DNA from: Prevotella sp.
GTDB taxonomy: Bacteria; Bacteroidota; Bacteroidia; Bacteroidales; Bacteroidaceae
Reading direction: 5' to 3'
Assembly (NCBI GenBank): GCA_017415455.1
Contig: JAFQGS010000012.1
Coordinates: 1-64,000 of the forward strand
DNA: 64,000 nt
In this document: positions 54,319 through 63,526 of the stretch, one piece after another
Layout: each line of letters opens with the position of its first letter
How positions within the stretch are numbered: position 1 is the stretch's first letter
Position numbers and translations under genes: made by a program
Notes under the pieces: model-generated
What the model was told of the DNA's origin: nothing
The model's input: the letters and a program-made list of their open reading frames with translations, nothing else
The model's database searches: none

Positions 54319-54544
54319 GGTATTAAAACCTATAAAAAAGATACATCTTCCACAATATTTGACATGCGGCGCCAAATAGTTCTGTTTCCGGCTGCTGTTC
54401 AGTGCGCCTCTCCCTGTCCGTTGTCTTTTCACCTGTCATTAGTTAAAAAATGCCTGTCATGGAGCAAAAACATCATCGTGCGTTTCGTATTTGGGCATAA
54501 AATTCAGATATTTGCAATATATAATCCAACAATATAATTGCTCT

Positions 54545-55483
54545 ATGAGAAAAATATTCGGAATAGGAGAGACCGTCCTCGACATTATATTCAACGGCGA
54601 CCAGCCTGTCAGTGCCGTCCCGGGAGGCTCTGTTTACAATAGTATGATATCCTTAGGAAGAGCCGGTGCAAGCGCCTCTTTCATCAGCGAAGTTGGCGAC
54701 GACCGCATCGGACGGCGCATAGTCAGCTTCCTGCAGGAGAACAATGTCAATGCCGATGGTGTCAGTATGTTCCACGGAACAAAGTCGCCGCTGTCGCTGG
54801 CGTTCCTCAATGAGCAGAGAGATGCAGAGTATATATTCTACAAAGACCATCCAAACGACAGGCTCGACTTCGCTCTTCCGCACATTGACGAGGACGACAT
54901 AGTGCTCTTCGGGTCATATTATGCGCTCAATCCTGTGATAAGACAACAAGTGGAGGCATTCCTGCGGCATGCCCATGACAGCGGAGCCATACTTTATTAC
55001 GACGTCAACTTCCGCCCCTCTCATGCCGGAGAGAAAGTGCGCCTGCGCTCAAGTCTGCTGGATAACTTCCTTCTTGCCGACTTCGTCAGGGGCAGCCGCG
55101 ACGACTTCAACGTGCTTTTCGGCACCGATGCCGCCACCGATGTATATGCCTCCGAGGTGTCATTCCACTGCAAGGACTTTATCTATACAAGCGGCTCAGC
55201 CCCCATCCAGGTGTTCGGAGCAGGCGGAGTAAGGCGCAGTTATGACGTCAGTCAGATAGAGGCTGTCAGCACAATAGGCGCCGGAGACAACTTCAACGCG
55301 GGTTTTGTCTATGCCCTCGTGCGCTACGGCATACGCCGAGCGGATATCGCCGGCGGACTCACTCCCGCCCAGTGGGATGCCCTGATAGCCTGTGCGCAAG
55401 GCTTCTCCGCCGAGTGTTGCAAGAGCATAGAGAACTTCATCTCTGTCCAGTACGGCGCTGCTATGCGTGAGGCTTTGCGATGA
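54545..55483 (+). CDS. PfkB family carbohydrate kinase
   Basis: A 312-residue cytosolic kinase. The start MRKIFGIGETVLDI is preferred to 54491 because it matches the family N-terminus. The substrate-binding GGSVYNSMISLGRAG and the C-terminal catalytic GAGDNFNAGFVYAL (the conserved Asp) are present. The family includes fructokinases, ribokinases and adenosine kinases; the substrate is unknown. Confidence 0.9.
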   Translation: MRKIFGIGETVLDIIFNGDQPVSAVPGGSVYNSMISLGRAGASASFISEVGDDRIGRRIVSFLQENNVNADGVSMFHGTKSPLSLAFLNEQRDAEYIFYKDHPNDRLDFALPHIDEDDIVLFGSYYALNPVIRQQVEAFLRHAHDSGAILYYDVNFRPSHAGEKVRLRSSLLDNFLLADFVRGSRDDFNVLFGTDAATDVYASEVSFHCKDFIYTSGSAPIQVFGAGGVRRSYDVSQIEAVSTIGAGDNFNAGFVYALVRYGIRRADIAGGLTPAQWDALIACAQGFSAECCKSIENFISVQYGAAMREALR

Positions 55484-55524
55484 CCAGCCGTCTCTCGGGA
55501 GGCGTCGCTTCTCCATCCGCTGTC

Positions 55525-55615
55525 CGGCTGATGCCCTCTTACCCTCCGTTTGATGCCCAAACGCCGTATTATAGATGCCCTTTTGCGATGCGTTTGATGC
55601 CCTTTTGTGATGGCT
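55525..55615. repeat. 22-nt tandem array, 4 units (left of the pectate lyase gene)
   Basis: ATGCC cores at 55531, 55553, 55575 and 55597, 22 nt apart. The array is about 94% identical over about 70 nt, in the same orientation, to that at 59327-59415 on the other side of the pectate lyase gene. Confidence 0.93.
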
Positions 55616-55647
55616 GTCGTATCCTTTTGGAAATCAGTTAGATATGA

Positions 55648-55683
55648 TAATCCCCGACAATAATGCTGTATTGCCGGGGATTA
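55648..55683. terminator. Hairpin between pfkB-like and pectate lyase genes
   Basis: TAATCCCCG and CGGGGATTA with an inner CAATA/TATTG stem, between convergent genes. There is no long T run. Confidence 0.65.
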
Positions 55684-55711
55684 TTGCCTTTATATGGCCT
55701 TCTTAGGAAGT

Positions 55712-58700
55712 CTATCTCACGGCAATCTTTCTCGTCTTGCCACCAAGAGTCACCACATACAGACCTTTGTTGAGGCTCAGACACACTCTGTCCACCACAA
55801 AGCGGCAAGCCACTTCGGTGCCGTCGGCAGCGCAAATCCTCAGCTGTGCTCCTCCGGCAGGAGGTGTTATGAGCAGCGTTCTCTCGCTTAGTGTCATCCC
55901 GTCGGCGTCATTCTGCATGCCGTCTATGCCGAGACTGTTTGTTATGCGCAGCTTACCATCGGTAAGAAGAGTCTTTGTGTCCCACATAAGTCCTTCTCTG
56001 GGCACGGCTGGCTCAATGCCGCTGAAACCGCCATCGAATGTCGTTGCCGACAGGATGGATATCTCGTCGCCAGCCTCATACTCGCCATCCGTAAGGTTAA
56101 GGACGAGTGTTCCGCCTGTGGTCAGTGTGCCCTGGCATACCAGCTTGTCGTTGGTGTTGTTCCAACGGTTAACATCCACAACCAGTTTGCTGCCATTGTT
56201 CATTGTGATATTGTTCCTGATGGTCAGTGTTCCTATGCCAAAGTCACCCGGAGCAATCGTTCCTCCGCTGCTGACTGTCACCGGAGCGGTGGTAGAACCA
56301 TTGCCGGCCAGCGTCGCTTCGTCATGAACTGTGTACATACCAGGCGTGAAATAAGTGCCGGTATGGTCCTTGTCCTTGTTGTGCGAGCCGTTTATGATAA
56401 GTGTTCCTGCCATGATATCCGTTGTGCCGCGGTAGTTGTTACTGCCAGTAAGGCGCCAATATCCCTCGCCTTCCTTCACAATGCTTGTGCTGCCTATTCT
56501 GCTTGTGTGCTGAATCTTGTTGGTTATCTTGCCATAGAAGGTCTCGTCTGTGCCCAGGTTTCCAACCTTCCAGGTTACCGTTCCGCCGTCGGTCTTGATG
56601 AAACAGCAGCCCATTTCTGTTGTTGATGTTCCCGACATCGCTCCTATCTGGTAAGACTTGCCGTTGGTGCCGAGCATGGTCAGAGTGCCTTCCAGTGCCA
56701 GACGGCCGTTGGGAATGCCGCCATATCCGGCATTGGCAAGATGGAACTGGTTGCCTTCGGAGCCCTTCTGAACAGCGGTTACGTTACCGAAGAAGTTGCT
56801 CCAGTCGCCCTGATAGAACTCTCTGAGGTATTCAATCTCCAGTCGCAGGTTACCACTTCCGCTGAAACTGTTCTTTATATTCGTTCTCTGACCTATGTGG
56901 AAGTAACTTGTTTTGTCGCCATTCACCTCCACGGGGAAGTTAAGATAGCCCTCAGAGGCATTGTCTCCGCCTGTGGTCCGGAATCGTCCGCCTTCCAATA
57001 TCAGCTTGCCGTTGACGGCATTGATGCTGCCCAGCAGGTCTTTTCCTCTCAACTCGTATGTTCCTTCACGCACAATAGTGTTGCCGGAGTATGTATGCAA
57101 GCCGATGTCTTGTGCCAGAGTGCCGGCTCCTTTCTTAATAAGGTCGCCCTCACCGCTGATACATCCCGCCTGGGTTAGTGTCGCTCCAGAGTTTGATATG
57201 TCAATGGTTGAGGTGTTTTGCAGCGCCACATCGCGGTCGGTTGATGCCGAACCGCCGGTGTATCTTACTGTTCCTCCGTTCCAGACCCATGTCGGCGCCG
57301 TGCCGATAGAGCTTGCATTGCCGCCGTTGTTGAGCTTGCTCACTTCAAGAATGCCGCTCCATACCACCGTACCTCCACTGTAAGTGTTGTTCTCTTTGAG
57401 AGCAGTCACACCCGTGCCTGCCATGTTCAGCGAGCCGTTTCCTGCTATGACACCGTCGAAAAGATAATCTTTCCCGCCCTTTATCATCACTGATGCGGGA
57501 CTGACAGCTGCCGGAATGCTCACAGTCTCACTGCCTTCAGCACCCTGGAAGAGCACCTTCTTGCCATCGGCAAATGTCCCTTCAGCCCAGTTTTTGTCAG
57601 AGGTGTTCCATTGAGAAGAGCTCTCTCCAGTCCAGGTAAGGTCTGTATTGTAATCATCTGGGTTAACAACGTCAATGAGCTTTGCCTTTGTTTTCACGCT
57701 GAGCGTATTGCTGTAGTCGGACATTTCGTCACCTTTGAAGGCGCGAACACGGAAGAAATACTCTGTCTGAGGTGCCAACCCGTCAACCGTCAGTGAGTCA
57801 ACGCTGGCTGTTGTGCGGCCAATCTCGGTGTAGCCGGTGCCTGTCTGCATCTCAATAGTATATCCATCCTCAACGTTTGAGAAGTCTCTCCACTTCAGTT
57901 TGATGCTTGTCTGTGTGCGTTCTGTTGCCTTCAGGGCGACAGGAGCTTTCAGAAAATACTGTGAGTTGGCATCAGTTATGGAGTTTATATAGTGCTCTAT
58001 GTTTGCATATCCGTCTCTTATGACCATCGCGTCGTTTGCATTTGCGTTGGTTCCGTTGCTTGTCTCCCACCAGTCTGGCATTCCGTCGGCGTCGCTGTCC
58101 TTACGTTTCTCGTCTCCGCTGTTGCCCTTCCATACGTTCCATGATGCCGGACTGCCTATGTCAAGAGTGCTCTCGTCGCTGATGATATCACCCTCAGTGC
58201 CCAGCGATTTGAGGTCGGCAATGAGCATGTTGTCCAGATTATCGCGGTAGGGCAGGCATGCTCCGACAGTCGGAACAAGGTCGTTGAAGAGTTGTTCTGC
58301 CTTTACTGTGGGCAGTGATGGATAGTCGTAGGGTTGTGATACGAATGTAGGTCCGCCCTGATAGTCGCTCTTCTCGATGGCAGTTGGTGCCAGTTTGCCG
58401 TCCATGTCGTTGTCAATCATGTTGTCATCGGCATAGATGTTGTATCTCTCATTTGCTCCGCTGAATGCGTTTTTCTTGCCTGTTGGACCTGTGATGAACA
58501 AGTTTCCTGTGGCGTTGGCGTATGAGTATCCCTCTGAGTCGCCGCCCATTATATATGCAGCGGTCTTCCAATTATATACGATATTGTTCACATACTGATG
58601 CGTTCCCTTAAATTTCGGGTTACGAGTGTCGTTATGTATGTAGAGAGTCCGGTATATAGTGACATTCCTGTCGGTCTGAACCAGTCCGCCGGCAGAGTGC

Positions 58701-59236
58701 CCCATGAGTCCCTGACTTATTATACTGTTCTGTATAGTGATGTTCTCCGGACTGTCTCCGCTTATTGAGAATGTCTCGTCTCTGCCCCATGCGATGGAGC
58801 AATGGTCGAAAATCATGTTGCTTCCGTTGGCTATTCCAAGCGCGTCCTTGCCTGAGTCGCCTACGGCTCCCATCCTTATTCGCAGATATCTGCATATAGT
58901 ATTGCTTGCGCCGGAGAATGAGAGGCCGTTGCCATAGACAGTTATTCCCTCTCCGGGGGCGGTCTGCCCGGCTATGTAAAGGTTGCTGCTGACGCTTATG
59001 CGGGAGTTTATCCGGATGACACCTGCCACGTCAAAGACGATGATTCGGTTGGGTTTGCTTACTGCGTCACGAAAAGATCCGGTGCCGGAGTCGTTAAGAT
59101 TGGTCACGTGATATACCGTTCCGGTGCGTCCTCCGGTTGCGAATCGTCCGAATCCCACCGCCTCAGGGAATGCCAGTTGCTGTGCTCCGGCGCTCATTGA
59201 GACGACAGTCAGCAGAGTGAAGATGATTTTTCTCAT
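55712..59236 (-). CDS. Large secreted pectate-lyase-like protein with FN3 and autotransporter-type repeats
   Basis: A 1174-residue protein with signal peptide (MRKIIFTLLTVVSMSAGAQQ). Residues about 22-420 are a PL1-like beta-helix (NRIIVFDVAGVIRI, IFDHCSIAWGRDETFS, NNIVYNWKTAAY). A short DSDADGMPDWWE calcium-type motif follows, then FN3 at about 445-530. From about 540 to 1080 there are repeated autotransporter-associated beta-strand units (TYSGGTVVWSGILEVSKL, TYSGNTIVREGTYELRG, NYRGTTDIMAGTLIING). The end (GLYVVTLGGKTRKIAV) looks like a type IX secretion sorting tail. It should cut pectin at or outside the surface. It is flanked by nearly identical direct repeat arrays. Confidence 0.85.
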   Translation of the reverse strand: MRKIIFTLLTVVSMSAGAQQLAFPEAVGFGRFATGGRTGTVYHVTNLNDSGTGSFRDAVSKPNRIIVFDVAGVIRINSRISVSSNLYIAGQTAPGEGITVYGNGLSFSGASNTICRYLRIRMGAVGDSGKDALGIANGSNMIFDHCSIAWGRDETFSISGDSPENITIQNSIISQGLMGHSAGGLVQTDRNVTIYRTLYIHNDTRNPKFKGTHQYVNNIVYNWKTAAYIMGGDSEGYSYANATGNLFITGPTGKKNAFSGANERYNIYADDNMIDNDMDGKLAPTAIEKSDYQGGPTFVSQPYDYPSLPTVKAEQLFNDLVPTVGACLPYRDNLDNMLIADLKSLGTEGDIISDESTLDIGSPASWNVWKGNSGDEKRKDSDADGMPDWWETSNGTNANANDAMVIRDGYANIEHYINSITDANSQYFLKAPVALKATERTQTSIKLKWRDFSNVEDGYTIEMQTGTGYTEIGRTTASVDSLTVDGLAPQTEYFFRVRAFKGDEMSDYSNTLSVKTKAKLIDVVNPDDYNTDLTWTGESSSQWNTSDKNWAEGTFADGKKVLFQGAEGSETVSIPAAVSPASVMIKGGKDYLFDGVIAGNGSLNMAGTGVTALKENNTYSGGTVVWSGILEVSKLNNGGNASSIGTAPTWVWNGGTVRYTGGSASTDRDVALQNTSTIDISNSGATLTQAGCISGEGDLIKKGAGTLAQDIGLHTYSGNTIVREGTYELRGKDLLGSINAVNGKLILEGGRFRTTGGDNASEGYLNFPVEVNGDKTSYFHIGQRTNIKNSFSGSGNLRLEIEYLREFYQGDWSNFFGNVTAVQKGSEGNQFHLANAGYGGIPNGRLALEGTLTMLGTNGKSYQIGAMSGTSTTEMGCCFIKTDGGTVTWKVGNLGTDETFYGKITNKIQHTSRIGSTSIVKEGEGYWRLTGSNNYRGTTDIMAGTLIINGSHNKDKDHTGTYFTPGMYTVHDEATLAGNGSTTAPVTVSSGGTIAPGDFGIGTLTIRNNITMNNGSKLVVDVNRWNNTNDKLVCQGTLTTGGTLVLNLTDGEYEAGDEISILSATTFDGGFSGIEPAVPREGLMWDTKTLLTDGKLRITNSLGIDGMQNDADGMTLSERTLLITPPAGGAQLRICAADGTEVACRFVVDRVCLSLNKGLYVVTLGGKTRKIAVR

Positions 59237-59326
59237 AGTGTTTTCTTATTGTTATGTTATTATTCTTTTACCTGTTCATCCATGCCTTTCCGTTTGTTGG
59301 GATGCGGCATTTGTCCGTTTGTCTTC

Positions 59327-59415
59327 AGAAAGATGCCCTCTTGCCCTCCGTTTGATGCCCAAACGCCGTGTAATAGATGCCCTCTTGCGATGCGTTTGAT
59401 GCCCTTTCGTCTTGT
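59327..59415. repeat. 22-nt tandem array, 4 units (right of the pectate lyase gene)
   Basis: ATGCC cores at 59333, 59355, 59377 and 59399, 22 nt apart. It lies within the predicted leader of the minus-strand lyase gene and is a near copy of the array at 55525. Confidence 0.93.
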
Positions 59416-59525
59416 GAAAGTTGTCTTTCTGTGTAACGTTCTGATTGTTAGCAGGTTGCAGTTTATGCCGTGCGCCATGTCATCAGCTGCTCAGATGCAG
59501 TGTGCCTGCGCGTTTATTCTGAGCA

Positions 59526-59533
59526 CAAAGATA
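59526..59533 (-). promoter_or_regulatory. Promoter -7 element for the large pectate lyase gene
   Basis: TATCTTTG followed by GTG on the minus strand, 290 bp upstream of the start codon. Confidence 0.5.
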
Positions 59534-59541
59534 TGGTAATG

Positions 59542-59628
59542 ATAAAAAAATAAGGTGTAATATCTGCTCTAATATGGTGAAAAAATGCTTAAATTCACCA
59601 ATGAGCGTAAGATATTACACCTTATTAT
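59542..59628 (-). terminator. Long nested hairpin after the TlpA-like gene
   Basis: AATAAGGTGTAATATCT (59549-59565) and AGATATTACACCTTATT (59610-59626) are perfect 17-nt arms, with inner GCTC/GAGC and GGTGA/TCACC pairs. On the minus strand a T7 run follows. Confidence 0.88.
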
Positions 59629-59671
59629 GTTGTCTGACGGGTGATGTACTCTGCCTCCGTCAGCCGTTGTC

Positions 59672-60832
59672 CTACAGCAGGCTCTTTATCTCTGCGTCGA
59701 TATCCTCTATCTGCAAGTCGCGCTTATGCAGTGTGTTTGTCTTGTCGATGATGAAGAACGTAGGAATGCTCTGTACGTTATACTGTCTCAGAGTGACTGA
59801 GTTTGCGCCCTGCTTGTCGTGCACACATATCCAAGGCAATGCCTCAGTCTGGGTCTTCCAGAAGTGTTCGTCGTCGTTAAGTCCCACCTGATAGATTTCA
59901 AAACCTTGTGAGTTGTATTTTGAATACAGCTCTCTGAGCAGCATGATGCGCTTTGTTGACGCCTCACCACCATATATATGGAAGTCGAGCATCACCACTT
60001 TTCCCTTCAGGTCGGTAAGGTTTCTCAGGTTACCTTTATTGTCAAGCAGCGACACGTTGATAATGTTCGTTGCCTCTATCTGGCTCAGGTCGATGCTGGA
60101 TGCTGCCTGTTTGTTCTGCATCAGTCGGATGTTCTTCATGCCTTCGATGGCTATGTTGTGCAGGTTCTTTCCTCTTACAGCCTCCGGATAGTACACATCC
60201 CAGCTCGTTGCCACGGCTGCAAACGCCTTGATGTCTGCCTCATTCTCTCTCGGGTTGAATATAAGATAGCTGCCGATGGTCTGGAACAGGGCGAAGTATG
60301 ATGACGCTTTGTTCGGGTTTTTGAATATATAGTTGTTCTTTATGTCATCTTTGTAAGCCTCGATGACCTTCATTATGCTGTCGCCTGCCACCTGATAGCT
60401 CAGCGCCGCATTCTCTTCTATCTTGAGCAAGGCCTCTCTCAGCTGCATCTGTTTTGCCGAAAGCTCCTTTATGACGTTGCTCTCCTCTGAGCCCTCAACG
60501 GTGTATTGCTGTGCCATTGTTGGATAGTCGGCCTTTACAGTGACTGTTTCCGTAGAGTCGATGCTTATGTTTATGATTTGGTCTGATATTCTGAGACGGT
60601 AGAACTCAGGTGCTTCTGGCGCTGTGTGGCTGAAACTGAAGTCTCCGTTCTCGCCCAGTTTCAGAGAGTCGACAGCCGTGATGCCGTCTATTCCGATGTT
60701 TTCCAGATAGAGAACAGAGTCGTTGGCCTGTGCGATAGAGCCGTTGATGTTAAACTTTTTCTCTGTGCATGACACCGCGGCGAGCATGATGACAGCCACG
60801 CCTGCGGCTGTAAAGAGTTTTGATATATTCAT
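59672..60832 (-). CDS. TlpA-like lipoprotein with DUF4369 domain, lacking CxxC
   Basis: A 386-residue lipoprotein (lipobox LAAVSC, Cys about 22). Residues 28-120 resemble DUF4369 (INGSIAQANDSVLYLENI); the C-terminal 130 residues have a thioredoxin fold (LKGKVVMLDFHIYGGEASTK, then IPTFFIIDKTN). The redox CxxC that normally follows the strand (as in FWASWCGPC) is replaced by YGGE, and no other CxxC is present, so it is probably not a disulfide reductase. The cis-Pro loop (QSIPTFF) is kept. It may have a structural or binding role. Confidence 0.85.
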   Translation of the reverse strand: MNISKLFTAAGVAVIMLAAVSCTEKKFNINGSIAQANDSVLYLENIGIDGITAVDSLKLGENGDFSFSHTAPEAPEFYRLRISDQIINISIDSTETVTVKADYPTMAQQYTVEGSEESNVIKELSAKQMQLREALLKIEENAALSYQVAGDSIMKVIEAYKDDIKNNYIFKNPNKASSYFALFQTIGSYLIFNPRENEADIKAFAAVATSWDVYYPEAVRGKNLHNIAIEGMKNIRLMQNKQAASSIDLSQIEATNIINVSLLDNKGNLRNLTDLKGKVVMLDFHIYGGEASTKRIMLLRELYSKYNSQGFEIYQVGLNDDEHFWKTQTEALPWICVHDKQGANSVTLRQYNVQSIPTFFIIDKTNTLHKRDLQIEDIDAEIKSLL

Positions 60833-60862
60833 TCTTATTCTGTGTTTTGTTTATAATGAATG

Positions 60863-60870
60863 CAAAAGTA
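60863..60870 (-). promoter_or_regulatory. Promoter -7 element for the TlpA-like gene
   Basis: TACTTTTG followed by CATT on the minus strand, 31 bp upstream of the start codon. Confidence 0.6.
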
Positions 60871-61167
60871 CATTAATTCAGTTGAATAACAAAATAAACA
60901 TTTAAAAATTCTCAGCCGCCGTTTGTATGCGCCGTCATACCTCTCCTGATGTCGTAAACTGCTGGTTCTCACTTTGTGAGTTGGTTGTAAGGCTCGTGAC
61001 AATGCTGCGAAGACACTCACGTCAGACCCCTGTGAGAGCGGTGCTTATAGTGTCAAGGACAGTCTTTGAGGTGTGGTTTTTACCCGTCAGGGTAGAATAT
61101 AATGCCATAATATTGCCTTTATGTATAGTGTGTGCGTATTTTATTTGCTTCGGTAATTACTTTTTCT

Positions 61168-61175
61168 TATTTTTG
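61168..61175 (+). promoter_or_regulatory. Promoter -7 element for the second pectate lyase gene
   Basis: TATTTTTG followed by TCC, about 270 bp upstream of the start codon; this would place a 22-nt array in the leader. Confidence 0.4.
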
Positions 61176-61261
61176 TCCACGGCAATGCACGATGCGTATG
61201 ATATGCATCAGCAAAGCCAATGAAAACCACTGCGGTGACAATCTTTGTCCGGATGGTTTGC

Positions 61262-61325
61262 GAAAGATGCCCTAACGCACTGCGTTCAGACATGAAACGT
61301 AGCCTAAAAGATGCCTTTTCAGTCC
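61262..61325. repeat. Degenerate 22-nt array
   Basis: AAAGATGCC cores at 61267 and 61311 are exactly 44 nt apart (two periods); the unit between them (around 61289) is mutated. Confidence 0.75.
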
Positions 61326-61444
61326 GCATTGCCTATCATGCTGTATGTCAGTCTGTTATAATACGTATGACGATGAGGTGCGCATTGCGGTGGGAAATGC
61401 CATGAAGCATCATAGAGGAAACCTAATATTAATCTTAAAAAAAT

Positions 61445-63526
61445 ATGTTTATGAGAAAAATTCTACTCTTTTTACTATTGTTGCTGACACACTCTGTGCA
61501 GGCGCAAGACCTTGAACACGGGCTCGTTGGATTTGCTGCCACGCCGGCTTATGGCACCGAAGGCACCATAGGCGGCGGTCTGGGAAAGGTTGTAAGGGTT
61601 ACAACCGAGGCCGACCTGCGCAAATACTGCATCGCGGCAGAGCCGTATGTGATATTGTATGAGGGCAATATCACGCTCACAAACGAGCAGGACATACAGG
61701 TTGCGTCAGACAAAACCATCATCGGACTTAACGCGAATGCAGTGCTCGACGGTATTGGATTCAATGCCAATGGGGTGAGTAATGTTATCATAAGGGGATT
61801 CACCATCAGGAAGGCTCATGCCGATGCGATAGCCTTCAGAGACTCACATCATGTGTGGGTGGACCACTGCGACCTCTCAGACTCTGATGATGGACTACTG
61901 GATTTCACCATCGGTTCTGACCTGCTTACAGTGTCATGGAACCGCTTCTCAAACCATGACAAGGTGTCGGTGTGCAACTCTGGCACGCAGCATTATGAGG
62001 ATGTGGACAAGCAGAATGTGTCATATCATCACAACTCGTTCATTAAAACCACACAGCGAAACCCGAGAATAGGCTACGGAAGGGGCCACGTGTGGAACAA
62101 CTATTATGAAAGTGTAAGCTCATATTGCGTTGGTTACTTCACAGGTGCACGTGTGGTGATTGAGAAAAACTACTTCCTTAACAGCAAGACACCGCTGAAA
62201 CAGATGTATTCCGACGACCCGGCGTCGGCACATTATGCCCAGGCGCTATCTGTTGGCAATGTGTTCAAGGGATGCTCGGGCAACACCAAGGATACAGGAG
62301 AGGCTTTCGAGGTGGCTGACTTCTATGATTATGACATGACACTGAGCGCTGCCGACAACGTGCCTGCTATCGTAAAAGCGTCTGCAGGACCAATGGCTGG
62401 ACTGGAGTATGACCTCGTGCCGCTGCCAAACAACGGCAGAATAGACTACGCTATGGAGAATGCCACACTGAGATGGAGCAACGCACCGGACGCGATATCG
62501 TATGACGTGTATCTCGCCATGTCGCCAAATGAACTGCAGGCGGGCAGCATCGGGACTGTGACGGAGAACAGTGTGAAGGCAACGGGGCTGCTTCCGGCAA
62601 CCACTTACTACTGGCGTGTGGACACAAAGCTGGCTGACAGGACGATAACGGGTAAGGTGTGGCAGTTCACAACGGCTCCAGCCGTGCCTGGAAAGCCATA
62701 TCCGGCAGACGGAGAGACCAACGCCCAGCTGCAGGAACAGAAGAATGCGAACACCACTCAGCCAATGACTATGAGATGGGCACCGGCACATGGCGCTGCG
62801 GGTTATGCCATAACAGTGTGGGATGAGGCTTCGGAGATACACCATACGGCTGACGTTACGGCGGAGAAGACAGCCTGGCAACCGCCTACTTTGCCTCGCG
62901 GACGCAACTACACATGGACCGTTGACGTGCTGGATGCTGACGGAAACATCATGCAGAAGGGCAACAACTGGACCTTTACGGCGCCTATAGCAACGGCAGT
63001 GGAGGGCAAGAACGAGGCTGAGAACTGGGCTTTGGGACTGCGTTCGTTCATTGAAGTACAGGACGGAGCATGGTTTTTAGCATCTGGAAAGAAAGTTATT
63101 GGCGGCGAGTCGGGACCAGGAACGATGAATGCGGAGTGGAACGGCAAGCGGGTAAAGGCCAAAATATCGGTCTGCATGTTTGATGAGAGCGACGGGAAGG
63201 GCACTTACAAACTCTTTGTCAACGACGTCCAGAGCGGCAGTTGCACAGCATCTACAAACACAGACAAGCTGGTTACGCACTCATTGGCTACCGTGGAACT
63301 AAACAAGGGAGACCAGATAAGACTTGAGATAGCGCCCGAAGGCGGAGAGGGATGCCGCACCGACTATATCAACATAGCAGTGACCGAGGTGCTGCCCGAC
63401 GGCATTGAGGAGATTGTTGCCGACAAGGCGGAGGACGGAAGAAGCTATAACATAATGGGTGTGCCGGTTGACGACAGTTACAAAGGCATCGTTATACGCA
63501 ACGGAAAGAAAATTCTCGTGAAGTAG
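61445..63526 (+). CDS. Secreted pectate lyase (PL1) with FN3-like modules
   Basis: A 693-residue protein with signal peptide (MFMRKILLFLLLLLTHSVQA; ATG at 61451 is an alternative). The PL1 beta-helix covers about residues 22-330, with VWVDHCDLSDSDDGLLD (calcium-binding Asp), VSWNRFSNHDK and RNPRIGYGRGHVWNNYY (catalytic Arg region). FN3-like modules follow at about 340-520, then a carbohydrate-binding-like domain (AENWALGLRSFIEVQDG), and a tail YKGIVIRNGKKILVK, as in proteins exported by the type IX system in Prevotella. It should cleave polygalacturonate by beta-elimination. With the other lyase it points to pectin use. Confidence 0.93.
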   Translation: MFMRKILLFLLLLLTHSVQAQDLEHGLVGFAATPAYGTEGTIGGGLGKVVRVTTEADLRKYCIAAEPYVILYEGNITLTNEQDIQVASDKTIIGLNANAVLDGIGFNANGVSNVIIRGFTIRKAHADAIAFRDSHHVWVDHCDLSDSDDGLLDFTIGSDLLTVSWNRFSNHDKVSVCNSGTQHYEDVDKQNVSYHHNSFIKTTQRNPRIGYGRGHVWNNYYESVSSYCVGYFTGARVVIEKNYFLNSKTPLKQMYSDDPASAHYAQALSVGNVFKGCSGNTKDTGEAFEVADFYDYDMTLSAADNVPAIVKASAGPMAGLEYDLVPLPNNGRIDYAMENATLRWSNAPDAISYDVYLAMSPNELQAGSIGTVTENSVKATGLLPATTYYWRVDTKLADRTITGKVWQFTTAPAVPGKPYPADGETNAQLQEQKNANTTQPMTMRWAPAHGAAGYAITVWDEASEIHHTADVTAEKTAWQPPTLPRGRNYTWTVDVLDADGNIMQKGNNWTFTAPIATAVEGKNEAENWALGLRSFIEVQDGAWFLASGKKVIGGESGPGTMNAEWNGKRVKAKISVCMFDESDGKGTYKLFVNDVQSGSCTASTNTDKLVTHSLATVELNKGDQIRLEIAPEGGEGCRTDYINIAVTEVLPDGIEEIVADKAEDGRSYNIMGVPVDDSYKGIVIRNGKKILVK

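Larger units (their letters stand above)
59237..59548. other. Long leader region of the large pectate lyase gene
   Basis: Between the start codon at 59236 and a promoter element at 59526-59533 lies an untranslated leader of about 285 nt. It contains a 22-nt array (59327-59415) and no other recognised element. Confidence 0.55.
60871..61444. other. Intergenic region between the TlpA-like and second pectate lyase genes
   Basis: It contains a promoter element (61168-61175) and a degenerate 22-nt array (61262-61325). The stretch 60900-61130 has no recognised gene or motif. Confidence 0.55.

Noticed and set aside
57890..57920. A further GATGC repeat unit inside the large pectate lyase gene
   Set aside because: A single TTTGATGCTTG match with no neighbour 22 nt away; it is a chance match in an FN3 coding region.
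62246..62881. A 211-residue frame opposite the second pectate lyase gene
   Set aside because: It is antisense to a gene with clear signal peptide and catalytic motifs.
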